Counted from the stretch's first letter, positions 47,729 to 56,068 are shown. The stretch is 64,000 nucleotides of DNA from Aureispira sp. CCB-QB1 (GCF_000724545.1 NZ_JHBV01000013.1:18495-82494), one strand, 5' to 3'. Notes: generated from the sequence alone by a model not told the origin. A program made the numbers and translations.

Positions 47729-48838
47729 TTAGAATGTTCTTTTTATCCAAATGATAACATCATCTTTATTATTAATTGCTTGAAAGCAACGAATCCCTAA
47801 TGTTTCAATCCAAGCGATATCTTCTATAAAGAATTGGATTGATTTGTCTTTTTTCCAAGAACTAGTTATAGTGTTAATATCAATAACAAAAGGGGAGGAT
47901 ATTTTTTCATTTTCGATAGTATACAAAAGAAGTTTGTTTCCTGAGGTTTGAGTCTTTTCGATAAGACAAAACTGCTCTTGATTTTTAGAAAAAACAGGTC
48001 GACTTTGCAGTTTTGTAATTGTTCCATCTTTTAAGGATATCAAAAGATATTCTTCATCTTCCCAATATTCTTTTAAAAAAAGAACATAATTCACTTTTGG
48101 ATAGTATTGAATGAACTTACAGTGACTAGTGCCTTCTTCGACTTCGTTATGATTTACGGATGCTAAGATTAATTTTTTCTGATTTTTTAGCTCAATTTCA
48201 ATTGAATTTGATTGTTCATTTATTTTTATGAAACTAGGTTTGATCAAAGCCCTTTGGGAGGAAGTTGGTTGCATATACGTATTGGATGTCTCCTCAACAT
48301 AGATATCCTTGTTCTCAAAAATAGTATTCGTTTGGATTGCTCTAAAGGTATGTGTATTATTATAAGCATAAATCCGAAAAGACTTATCTGCCCAAATACC
48401 CGTAGAATCACTCATAGGAATCCAAGACTCTAGCACTACATCGTGATAATGAAGGGTATTAGTACGTTCTTTTTTTATGTAATATTCTCTTCCATACTCT
48501 GAAAGGACAGGTATATAATTATTATCATCACAGTTGATAAAGAAAGTATACAACTGTTCATTGCTGGTTCCTGTTGCGCTGGGTGTATAAGCTACAATAT
48601 CCGTTTTATCGTCTTTATTTAAATGAATAAAAGAGATAAATCGATATTCGGTTTTGTCAATCACAAAATCGACTAATTCTTGTGGTTTATCTCTAAATAA
48701 ATTAGCATTTATTTTTACGATCTTATTTGACTTGGAACAGATTGGAAGTGAGTCTATAAACGTCACATGATTAGATTTTGGGGCTGCAAACGAATACTGA
48801 ACAAGCCATATCAGTAAGCTTATAAATAACGGTTTCAT
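47729..48838 (-). CDS. secreted protein of unknown function
   Basis: About 369 residues from the ATG at 48838, which gives the signal peptide MKPLFISLLIWLVQYSFA (the frame is open to 48856). I do not recognise a domain. The segments TDIVAYTPSATGTSNEQLYTFFINCDDNNYIPVLSEYGREYYIKK and repeated Y/F-rich strands suggest a beta-rich, possibly propeller-like, periplasmic protein. It is convergent with the giant adhesin gene and shares its terminator. Confidence 0.55.
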   Translation of the reverse strand: MKPLFISLLIWLVQYSFAAPKSNHVTFIDSLPICSKSNKIVKINANLFRDKPQELVDFVIDKTEYRFISFIHLNKDDKTDIVAYTPSATGTSNEQLYTFFINCDDNNYIPVLSEYGREYYIKKERTNTLHYHDVVLESWIPMSDSTGIWADKSFRIYAYNNTHTFRAIQTNTIFENKDIYVEETSNTYMQPTSSQRALIKPSFIKINEQSNSIEIELKNQKKLILASVNHNEVEEGTSHCKFIQYYPKVNYVLFLKEYWEDEEYLLISLKDGTITKLQSRPVFSKNQEQFCLIEKTQTSGNKLLLYTIENEKISSPFVIDINTITSSWKKDKSIQFFIEDIAWIETLGIRCFQAINNKDDVIIWIKRTF

Positions 48839-49158
48839 AATATTTATTTTTATCAAGTAGCCAAAGAAAATGGCAATAAAAAAAATGAAAACACCAAGTT
48901 AAAATAAATAATATGTATTTATAATGCCTATTGATTATTTGGTTAAAATAATTGGTTATTTGGCAAGAGTTGATGAAATACTTATAGAAAATATAGGGAT
49001 AAAAATAAGAAAGCGATTTTTGCCAATAGTTAGCGCAATACCGTTGTATTGGTAATTGCAAATGAAAACTTTGTACTGGCGATTTTGGCTAGGATTGCAA
49101 TGTATTTTCGTATTTAGATAGATCAATAGCAAGTAAAATATAGGTTCTTAATACTGTC
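48839..49158. other. intergenic region upstream of sigZ
   Basis: No gene is seen. The region is very AT-rich; the SigZ-type promoter follows at 49159. Confidence 0.5.
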
Positions 49159-49190
49159 TTTTGCGTCTTTTTTTCATGTTTTCGTCTATA
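49159..49190 (+). promoter_or_regulatory. SigZ-type ECF promoter, copy 1 (upstream of sigZ)
   Basis: TTTTGCGTCTTTTTTT with TGCGTC at 49162-49167 and CGTCTATA at 49183-49190, with exactly 15 bp between TGCGTC and CGTCTATA. CGTC is typical of ECF -10 elements. The sigZ ATG is 50 bp downstream, consistent with autoregulation. Confidence 0.7.
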
Positions 49191-49239
49191 ACATGGTACT
49201 CTTTTGCATTTATTTAACCTACAAAACATGTAACAAAAT

Positions 49240-49800
49240 ATGAATACTCTTATTGCTTGGAATAAAATCAATGCCCGATTAACAAATTTTGTTTTGGGCA
49301 AAGTAAAAGACAAGGATTTAACAAATGATATCGTTCAAGATGTCTTCTTGAAAGTTTTTACTAAAATTGATACGTTGAAGGATAATAATAAATTAGTCTC
49401 TTGGATCTATCAAATAGCAAGAAATGAAATTATTTCACACTTTAGAAAAGTAAAGCACGATGGCTGGGAGGAAATTGAAATACCAGAGACTAAAAAGGAA
49501 ACGCTCACCTCAGAGCTAGCAGAATGCCTACATCCCTTAATTGATACGCTGCCTGACAAATATAAGGAAGCTTTAATTTTAGCTGATATTGAAAAAGTCC
49601 CACAAAAAGAAATTGCCAAGAGATTAAACATATCGTATTCAGGTGCTAAGTCACGTGTACAACGAGGTCGGGAAATGCTGAAATCAACTTTATATCAATG
49701 CTGTACCATTACCACAGATGTCTATGGAGATATATTGTATTATAAACAAAATAATTGCGAGGAAGGTAAGTCGAATAATTGTAAAATAAACTGTGATTAA
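49240..49800 (+). CDS. sigZ: ECF RNA polymerase sigma factor, SigZ-like
   Basis: A 186-residue ECF sigma factor. Region 2 contains DLTNDIVQDVFLKVFTKID and SWIYQIARNEIISHFRK (about residues 26-69); region 4 contains LPDKYKEALILADIEKVPQKEIAKRLNISYSGAKSRVQRGREMLK (about 104-148). After region 4 the protein ends in an unusual Cys-rich tail, with CC at about 153-154 and three further Cys before the end. SigZ-type factors with such a tail often lie next to arsenic genes in Bacteroidota. The tail could sense thiol-reactive metals; no separate anti-sigma gene is visible. arsM follows after 72 bp, behind a second copy of the same promoter motif. Confidence 0.88.
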   Translation: MNTLIAWNKINARLTNFVLGKVKDKDLTNDIVQDVFLKVFTKIDTLKDNNKLVSWIYQIARNEIISHFRKVKHDGWEEIEIPETKKETLTSELAECLHPLIDTLPDKYKEALILADIEKVPQKEIAKRLNISYSGAKSRVQRGREMLKSTLYQCCTITTDVYGDILYYKQNNCEEGKSNNCKINCD

Positions 49801-49801
49801 C

Positions 49802-49834
49802 TTTTTGCGTCTTTTTTTTGATAGGGCGTCTATA
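49802..49834 (+). promoter_or_regulatory. SigZ-type ECF promoter, copy 2 (upstream of arsM)
   Basis: TTTTTGCGTCTTTTTTTT with TGCGTC at 49806-49811, a 15-bp spacer and CGTCTATA at 49827-49834. The arsM start lies 39 bp downstream. Confidence 0.72.
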
Positions 49835-49872
49835 GGGTGAACGTAATATTAATCACTTAAAAAATAAATGTC

Positions 49873-50658
49873 ATGTCAAAAGAAATTAAAGATGCAGTTA
49901 AAAAAACGTATACAGAAGTCCTAAAGGCAGGTGTTGGTTGTGGCTGTGGTCCAACTTGTAGTACCTCTGATCAGAACTGGTCACTTAGCGAAAGTTATGA
50001 ATCTATTGAAGGATACACCGAAGAGGCGGACTATGCGTTGGGTTGTGGAATTCCAACTAAAGATGCTAAAATTAAAGAAGGAGATACAGTGCTTGACCTT
50101 GGTTCTGGTGCAGGAAATGATGTTTTTGTTGCTCGTAGTTTGGTAGGCGAAAAAGGGTATGTTATTGGAGTTGATATGACGGAAGCAATGATCGCCCAAG
50201 CCAATAAAAATAATGAAAAACTGGGTTATCAAAATGTAGAATTTGTTTTAGGTGAAATTGAAGATTTGCCGATTGCGGAAAATTCGATTGACGTAGCTGT
50301 TAGCAATTGTGTGTTGAATTTAGTACCTGATAAATACAAAGCGTACTCCGAGGTTTACAAGGTTTTAAAACCTAATGGGCACTTTAGTATGTCGGATATT
50401 GTGTTGAGAGGAGATTTACCCAAAGGCATACTAGAGGCTTCAGAGATGTATGCAGGTTGTATTGCTGGTGCTATGCAAAAAGAGGATTATTTAGAGGCGA
50501 TTAAAAGGGCAGGCTTTAAAAACATTAAAGTAACGAAGGAGCGAGAAATTGAATTGCCTGATGAAATAGCACTTCAATATGCTACAAAAGAAGAGTTGGA
50601 AGCATTTAAAAAAGGAACCAATGCCATTATTAGTATTGGTGTTTATGCTGAAAAATAA
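49873..50658 (+). CDS. arsM: arsenite methyltransferase ArsM
   Basis: A 261-residue SAM-dependent enzyme that methylates As(III) to volatile or less toxic species. SAM motif I is VLDLGSGAGNDVFVA (residues 73-87). Arsenic-binding cysteines are Cys58 (GCGIP), Cys146 (SNCVLN) and Cys196 (YAGCIAG); the 50-residue gap between the last two equals that of the known algal ArsM. Further Cys at 23, 25 and 29 (GCGCGPTC) may provide the fourth ligand. The length is a little short but complete. It lies 72 bp after sigZ and carries its own SigZ-type promoter. Confidence 0.93.
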   Translation: MSKEIKDAVKKTYTEVLKAGVGCGCGPTCSTSDQNWSLSESYESIEGYTEEADYALGCGIPTKDAKIKEGDTVLDLGSGAGNDVFVARSLVGEKGYVIGVDMTEAMIAQANKNNEKLGYQNVEFVLGEIEDLPIAENSIDVAVSNCVLNLVPDKYKAYSEVYKVLKPNGHFSMSDIVLRGDLPKGILEASEMYAGCIAGAMQKEDYLEAIKRAGFKNIKVTKEREIELPDEIALQYATKEELEAFKKGTNAIISIGVYAEK

Positions 50659-50669
50659 TAGATAATAAG

Positions 50670-50869
50670 GCGTGGTTTCCTACTAACTTAAGTAATTGGT
50701 CAGAAAAAAATATATGAGAGTGTACTTTTTTCTGAACGATTACTTACGTGTTTAAGTAATCGTTCAGAAAAATTCTATAAACCACGCAGTAGCACCGTAG
50801 GTAAAACCGCACTGTTTGGATATACCTTTGGTATACTGTACCAAGCTCTCGCAGTTGCTACTACGTGGT
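50670..50869. repeat. nested palindrome cluster downstream of arsM
   Basis: Three related inverted repeats overlap here: an arm TAAGTAAT-GGTCAGAAAAAA (about 50690-50709) against 50725-50745; the latter against 50753-50772 with a perfect 20-bp stem; and an outer pair GCGTGGTTT (50670-50678) with AAACCACGC (50779-50787). A further hairpin pairs 50781-50794 with 50856-50869 at 13 of 14 bases. Confidence 0.7.
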
Positions 50870-50969
50870 CACTGCGTTCATCAATTAGCACTAAAAATAA
50901 GGCTATTTTTTACCTATAATTTTTTATGCCTACTTACTTATAATGTAAAATTTAAAGAAAAAGATAAAA

Positions 50970-52265
50970 ATGGAAAATTCAAATAATTCAAACTGCTGCA
51001 CACCTTCTACCAAAGCCAATTCAGAAGAAACTTGTTGCCCTCCAACAACTCAGAACCAACCTCAATCACTCGGCAATAATTTTGCTAAAAGCAATCCCAA
51101 TTATCTAAAATCTATGTTTGGTAGAACGGACTTGATGCCTTTATGGATTGCAGATATGGATTTCAAAGTAGCTGAACCGATCACGCAAGAATTGCAACGT
51201 TTGGTTAATAGAGGCAACTTTGCTTATGAATTCAACACGACCAAAGTGTTTGATGCTTTGGTGAATTGGAATGTGAAACGCCACAATTTAAAATTAGAAA
51301 GTCAGTCATTTATAGAGGTTACCAGTGTCTTGACAGGAATAAGTCTACTGATTAGAGAGTTGTCTAAAGAGGGAGAAGGGGTATTGGTGCAAACTCCTGT
51401 TTATCATCAATTTTTCAAAGTTATTCGATCAGCCAATCGAACGGTAGTAGAAAATCCATTACAGTTACGAAATGGTCATTACGAGATGGATTTTGAGGAC
51501 TTAGAGCAAAAACTAAAAAGATTAGATGTAAAAATCATACTACTTTGTAATCCACATAATCCTGTTGGTCGTGCTTGGAAAAAAAGAGAGTTGCAACAAT
51601 TGGTTACCTTAGCCAATAAATACAAGGTAAGAATCATCAGTGATGAAATTCACTCTGATATTATCTATTCCTATTCCAGTTTTAACAGCATAGCTTCCTT
51701 TGCTGATAATTCGCAACACATTGCAGTAATAGGAGCTCCCTCTAAAACGTTCGGAATGCAAAGTATCTCTAATGGCTACCTCTATGTGCCAGATATGGTC
51801 ACATACAAGCAAGTAAAAAACACCATCGGCTCTTTGTATCTTGATCATGGAAATGCTCTATCTTCTTATGCTACTTTGGCAGCTTATACCAAAGGTGAAG
51901 AATGGTTAGAGGAAACAATTTCGTACATAGAAGAAACAGTGAATTGGGTAGAAGGATATTTGAGAAATGAACTTCCAGAAGTAAAGCTCATACGTCCAGA
52001 TGGCACTTACCAAATATGGTTGGATTTTAGTGCCTTGAATTTAGCACCAGATGAGTTGAATCAATTGATGATTCATTCTGCAAAATTAGCATTAACCCCA
52101 GGGACTTGGTTTGGTAGTAATGGAAGTCAATTTATGCGAATGAATATAGCTTCACCATTAGCGAAAATTCAAAGAGCATTTTATCAAATAAAAAAAGCGA
52201 TTAAAGATGGAGTAGGAAGTGCTACAAATACCAATATTAAATCTCCTAATTGCTGTGGTTGTTAA
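50970..52265 (+). CDS. PatB/MalY-family PLP aminotransferase / C-S lyase with Cys-Cys tags
   Basis: A 431-residue fold-type I PLP enzyme. The core shows MPLWIADMDF (56-65), NPHNPVGRAW (194-203), SDEIHSDI (224-231) and the PLP lysine Lys259 in PSKTFGMQS. This matches the PatB/MalY group, whose members cleave C-S bonds in cystathionine or cysteine conjugates and release thiols or H2S. It is unusual in carrying a Cys-rich N-terminal extension (Cys9, 10, 22, 23, in CCTP and CCPP contexts) and a C-terminal CCGC. Its neighbours are arsM and a protein with the same N-terminal tag. A role in thiol supply or arsenic handling is inferred. It lies 310 bp after arsM, with no SigZ motif in front that I can see. 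Confidence 0.82.
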   Translation: MENSNNSNCCTPSTKANSEETCCPPTTQNQPQSLGNNFAKSNPNYLKSMFGRTDLMPLWIADMDFKVAEPITQELQRLVNRGNFAYEFNTTKVFDALVNWNVKRHNLKLESQSFIEVTSVLTGISLLIRELSKEGEGVLVQTPVYHQFFKVIRSANRTVVENPLQLRNGHYEMDFEDLEQKLKRLDVKIILLCNPHNPVGRAWKKRELQQLVTLANKYKVRIISDEIHSDIIYSYSSFNSIASFADNSQHIAVIGAPSKTFGMQSISNGYLYVPDMVTYKQVKNTIGSLYLDHGNALSSYATLAAYTKGEEWLEETISYIEETVNWVEGYLRNELPEVKLIRPDGTYQIWLDFSALNLAPDELNQLMIHSAKLALTPGTWFGSNGSQFMRMNIASPLAKIQRAFYQIKKAIKDGVGSATNTNIKSPNCCGC

Positions 52266-52285
52266 CAATAGCATCTAAACTCTCC

Positions 52286-52318
52286 TTTTTGCATCTTTTT
52301 ATTTAAATCCCGTCTATA
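52286..52318 (+). promoter_or_regulatory. SigZ-type ECF promoter, copy 3 (upstream of the Trx-like gene)
   Basis: TTTTTGCATCTTTTTATTT with TGCATC at 52290-52295, a 15-bp spacer and CGTCTATA at 52311-52318. It precedes the gene at 52492 by a 170-nt leader that contains a palindromic repeat. Confidence 0.7.
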
Positions 52319-52350
52319 AGGGAACTGTAAAAACATTATACCTTAACACT

Positions 52351-52475
52351 AGTTCGTCGGAATCATGCAGCTAAGTCTGAACTATTACGCAGTAGCACCA
52401 AAGATAGCTAGGTGATAGCTGAGTAGGCTTGCACTAGTAGCAGAAAAGAGCTGTTCATGGAGTAATCAACGAACT
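52351..52475. repeat. palindromic element in the leader of the Trx-like gene
   Basis: AGTTCGT (52351-52357) and ACGAACT (52469-52475) close the element. It contains ACGCAGTAGCACC (52387-52399), which also occurs at 50784-50796, so it belongs to the same repeat family. Confidence 0.6.
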
Positions 52476-52491
52476 ACTAATCTTAAATAAT

Positions 52492-53094
52492 ATGGAAAAT
52501 TCAAATTGTTGTTCACCCAATCAAAATAATACTACCAATTGTTGCCCTTCTACGGAAACTAAAAAAGTGAGGGTAAAAAAAAGCATTGGTTTCTTTGTTT
52601 TAGGTTTGGCTTTTGTTTTTGCAATTTCGTCCGCATTTAGAACCGCTACGAGTGCTAATGATATGGGAGCTATGCCACCATCAATCGAAGATTTTGAATG
52701 GATGAAAACAGATAAAGAAGTTGCTTATGTTTTCATAAAAGGGGATAAAAAAGAAGCAAACGAAGCGTTGTCTTCCAAAGTTTTGGCTATTGTAGAAGAT
52801 CTGAATGAAACAGATGGCTCAGCAGAATATTTTGAGCTATTTCCTTCCCTTAAGTATTACAATAGTTTTATAGCAACGATAGGTGTAGAAACAACTCCTT
52901 CAATTGTTGTACTTGGTAGACTAGGAACGCTTTCTATTGTAAATAGTGAATCTGCAAGTTCCATGAAGTTGTATAAAGCTTATATGGCGGCAATAACCCC
53001 TCCAGTATCTTGTGCTTCCTCTAAAAACTGTAAACCATCATCATCTTGTACACCTGCACAAAAAGCAAAGTGTGCTACAAAAAATAACAATTAG
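52492..53094 (+). CDS. membrane-anchored thioredoxin-like protein with Cys-Cys tag
   Basis: A 200-residue protein. The N-terminus reads MENSNCCSPNQNNTTNCCPST, i.e. two Cys pairs at 6-7 and 17-18, very like the tag of the preceding aminotransferase. A membrane anchor lies at about 33-52. The outer part (residues 70-165) resembles a thioredoxin-fold domain with a cis-proline-like VETTPSIVVLGR, but has no CxxC there. The C-terminal tail has four Cys (VSCASSKNCKPSSSC, then KAKC). It has its own SigZ-type promoter and is followed after 1 bp by the CcdA-like gene. I infer that it receives electrons from, or delivers thiols to, that partner. Confidence 0.6.
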   Translation: MENSNCCSPNQNNTTNCCPSTETKKVRVKKSIGFFVLGLAFVFAISSAFRTATSANDMGAMPPSIEDFEWMKTDKEVAYVFIKGDKKEANEALSSKVLAIVEDLNETDGSAEYFELFPSLKYYNSFIATIGVETTPSIVVLGRLGTLSIVNSESASSMKLYKAYMAAITPPVSCASSKNCKPSSSCTPAQKAKCATKNNN

Positions 53095-53095
53095 G

Positions 53096-53812
53096 ATGTT
53101 AGAAAGTATTCAACAATGGTCAGGTGGGATTATTGAAAGTCAACTGAATTCACCACTTTTTTTTGTTGCCGTCTTTTTCTTAGGGCTTATTGCTGCGGTC
53201 GGCTCATGCTGTAACATTGGAGTAGTTGCAGCAGTAACAGGCTACGCAGGTACAGGTGCTCAAAGGATGGATAATAAATCTCATTTCAAAACAGGAGTAT
53301 CCTTTTTTTTGGGTAATGTTATCTCTTTATCTTTGCTTGGAGCATTAACAGGCTTTGTGAGTCAGTCGTTAGGTGCTACGGTGGGGGAGTACTGGAAGAT
53401 AATTGCAGGTTTATTAGTCGTTTGTTTTGGGCTAATAAGCCTCGATATGTTTCCTTTTAAACTAAAGTTAGGGGATTCGTTAAGCACAAAGCTTAATGCA
53501 TTAGCTAATAAAGGATTTCTTTTTGGTTTAGCCTTGGGAGGTTTCGCTACTGCTTGTTCTGCTAGTTGTAGCCCTATTTTTCCTATCATTTTAGGAACAT
53601 CTTTTTTGCAAGGAAGTATTGTATGGAGTTGGTTGACGCTCTTCGTATTTGCCATTGGGTATAGCCTTCCTTTGGGGGGCATATTAGTTGGTGTTGGATT
53701 TGGGTTTGATAAATTTTTAGAAAAACTAATGATTAATAAAACAATATTCAACAGCATTTTTGGAGTGCTAATGGTTGTTGTTGGGTTTGGATTATTATTG
53801 GGTTTTGTTTAG
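53096..53812 (+). CDS. CcdA/DsbD-like membrane electron carrier
   Basis: A 239-residue protein from the ATG at 53096 (one base after the preceding stop); the frame is open to 53012 but that part overlaps the previous gene. It has six hydrophobic helices and resembles the membrane core of CcdA/DsbD. The functional cysteines are likely Cys38/39 (VGSCCNIGV) and Cys154/158 (CSASCSPIFPI), i.e. one pair in each half, placed as in CcdA although the first is a vicinal pair. The family passes electrons from thioredoxin across the inner membrane. It is the last gene of the SigZ-linked cluster. Confidence 0.78.
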   Translation: MLESIQQWSGGIIESQLNSPLFFVAVFFLGLIAAVGSCCNIGVVAAVTGYAGTGAQRMDNKSHFKTGVSFFLGNVISLSLLGALTGFVSQSLGATVGEYWKIIAGLLVVCFGLISLDMFPFKLKLGDSLSTKLNALANKGFLFGLALGGFATACSASCSPIFPIILGTSFLQGSIVWSWLTLFVFAIGYSLPLGGILVGVGFGFDKFLEKLMINKTIFNSIFGVLMVVVGFGLLLGFV

Positions 53813-54071
53813 TTTTTTTTCAAGGAGTCTGTTGAAAAAAAGTTTATTTTTAACTTCATTTTAACGGACATTATAAACATTATTAGACATGATCATGAAT
53901 AGAGTTATATAGTTGAAAAATCAATGTTTTTTTGAAGGACAAACAAAAGTGTAAACTCATAGCTGTACGCTATGAAGTAGAGCATTTGACGAAGTCAATC
54001 AGAAAAAGATGTTTTTGTAGACATACCATTTCATGCGTGATCATGTCTATTAACTATAGTTTTTTTATTGG

Positions 54072-55112
54072 TTATTTTGTGAATTTTTCAAATGTTATTC
54101 CATTGAATTTATATGCTCCGTTTTGGTGAGAGCCAAGCCAAAGATCACCTTTGTTGTCTTTGTATATTTTGAATAAAGCAATCTGTTTCGATTTGTCTTG
54201 AATGGCATAATGTGTAACTTTTGTTCCATCATATTTCCATACACCATCAAGATAGGTCACAAACCACAAATTATTATTGTTATCTTTTACGGTTGATAGA
54301 TACTCGTCTAAATTGCTGTCTTTCTTCCCATCTAAACCACCTATACTTTGATACCTTGTGTAAAATTGATTGCTTTTTAATGTTGTACTATCATAAATAC
54401 CATATCGATATTCAGTGTTAAACCAAAAGTCACCATTTTTGTCTTCTGCAATGGACCGTACTCCGTTTGCACCTTCATTGCGAAATTCTGTTATGTCTTC
54501 TTCTGTAATCCATTCAAACGATTTTCCATCGTATCGGCATACACCGACAGGATTGGTACCAAACCAAATATTTCCTTTCCTGTCTTTATAAATACTGTAA
54601 ATTTCAAAAGGATTGGGTAGATTAGGTGGTTTGGGCAATTCCAGTTCGTATAAGGCACTTCCGTCATATCGATATACCTTCTCATTTCGATAAGCGTGTT
54701 TAAACCATATATCTGTGGGTTGAAGTTGCCAGTCGTTACTAGGTATTGGTGATAATGTCGTAAAATTATTTCCATCAAATTTAACTACCGTAGAAGTTGG
54801 GTGGCAACTAGTGAAGTATATGTTACCAAATTCATCTTCTTTTATTTCATCAATTCTATTGTTTGGCAAACCGTGCTTTGTTGTGTAATTGGTCAATTCT
54901 TTTCCATCGTATTTATAAACTCCTGTTTCCCAACTTCCAAACCAATAAACATTCTTACTGTCTTGATAAATGACCATTATATTGTTACCAAGTTTAGATA
55001 CTGATTCCCCATTGATAAACTTGTCAGTGATTTTTTTCTTATTTGAAGTTTGCCCGTTGCATGATGTCAGCGCAATTTGAGTGATTAGAAATAAAAGTAT
55101 GTATAATCTCAT
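54072..55112 (-). CDS. two-component-regulator-propeller lipoprotein
   Basis: A 346-residue protein with a lipoprotein signal (MRLYILLFLITQIALTSCNGQ). It consists of repeated propeller units with the reg_prop signature, e.g. VYWFGSWETGVYKYDGKELTNYT, NIWFGTNPVGVCRYDGKSFEW, NLWFVTYLDGVWKYDGTKVTHY and DLWLGSHQNGAYKFNGITFEKFT. These propellers normally form the sensor part of hybrid histidine kinases, but here no kinase follows, so it is a free lipoprotein, perhaps a ligand-binding partner. It is convergent with the CcdA-like gene; 260 bp separate them. Confidence 0.8.
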   Translation of the reverse strand: MRLYILLFLITQIALTSCNGQTSNKKKITDKFINGESVSKLGNNIMVIYQDSKNVYWFGSWETGVYKYDGKELTNYTTKHGLPNNRIDEIKEDEFGNIYFTSCHPTSTVVKFDGNNFTTLSPIPSNDWQLQPTDIWFKHAYRNEKVYRYDGSALYELELPKPPNLPNPFEIYSIYKDRKGNIWFGTNPVGVCRYDGKSFEWITEEDITEFRNEGANGVRSIAEDKNGDFWFNTEYRYGIYDSTTLKSNQFYTRYQSIGGLDGKKDSNLDEYLSTVKDNNNNLWFVTYLDGVWKYDGTKVTHYAIQDKSKQIALFKIYKDNKGDLWLGSHQNGAYKFNGITFEKFTK

Positions 55113-55472
55113 TTTTATTTGTTTGATAGTTAGAATGTGTCTTTGTTATAGTTAACGGCAACTTGTGTGCAAAACCATACCTCTATAAATATACGATGGT
55201 TCAAAAAAAACGAGACACAAAATTAACGTAAAAATCGTAAATTTGTGTTACTATAATCCAACAAAAAGCGGCTACAACAAAGTCATAGCTGCAAGAAACG
55301 TCATAAAACACCATCCTAATTAGTAGCTCTAAGGAACTTAATCGGTGTATTTTTAGTGCTTGATTGTTAGTTTTTCGTGGAGTTTTGTGTTTTTTAGGTA
55401 CAAAAATGGGATAAAAAGGAAGTGTTGCTTATCTAGTATATGTATTATATTTATATCTTGATGAGAAAAAAT
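55113..55472. other. intergenic region, nothing recognised
   Basis: AT-rich DNA without repeats or RNA features that I can identify. Confidence 0.45.
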
Positions 55473-56068
55473 ATGAATGACTTTTTAGATGTGGAGTTGT
55501 ACAAAATTTTTAGGAAAGGAATACCCCAAGAAATCAACAAACGAGAAGCATGGTACAATATATCCTATAAAATTTTTACAAGCCAGCGAGTAGAAAGTAA
55601 ATCAGATTTTTACAAGATGATTGCTTTTGCTTATTCTTGGATGCCGACCATTCCCAAAATAGATATTGGATTAGTAGAAAATAATTTGAGAATGGACTTG
55701 ATCCTGCAATTACAAAATGGAACACTAGAAAAGAAGGATAGGGAAGTACTGTTAAAAATATAATTCCAATCATCAATAATAGCTTAGTAGGCACATCGAA
55801 AACGCTTCATTTTATAGCTCCAACACAAATTCCAGTTATAGATAGTAGAGTAGTAAAGGGATGGTTCGCTTTTTTTGAAAAACGGAATCCTCGACTTTTA
55901 CCTTTATTAGCCCGATCACATCGAGCTAATTATTTAAAACCAAGTCACCTTAGTGAATATTTGGACTATTGGGAGTTGATAGAAAAATGGAAGGACAACT
56001 GCAACGATCCTAAAATTACCTTACGAACAATCGAAGAAGGATTCTTTTATTGGGGAGTTGATAAATAG
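55473..56068 (+). pseudogene. frameshifted gene, possibly OGG-fold / HhH-GPD related
   Basis: The frame from 55473 (MNDFLDVELYKIFRKG) stops at 55763, but the frame one base back is open from 55742 and continues the protein to 56068 with NSLVGTSKTLHFIAPTQIPVIDSRV, WFAFFEKRNPRLLPLLARSH and EEGFFYWGVDK. The two frames overlap by 22 bp, which contain an A5 run (55754-55758), a likely slip or mutation site. Together they give about 198 residues. The SKTLHFIAP..IPVIDSRV segment resembles the core of OGG-fold DNA glycosylase-like proteins, but this is tentative. It could be a mutated gene, a sequencing error or a programmed -1 frameshift. Confidence 0.65.

Noticed and set aside
48771..49061. 96-residue minus-strand frame upstream of the secreted protein
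   Set aside because: It overlaps the signal peptide region of the real gene and has no coding character.
53932..54129. 65-residue plus-strand frame after the CcdA-like gene
   Set aside because: It overlaps the 3' end of the propeller gene and lacks any recognised motif; composition looks non-coding.
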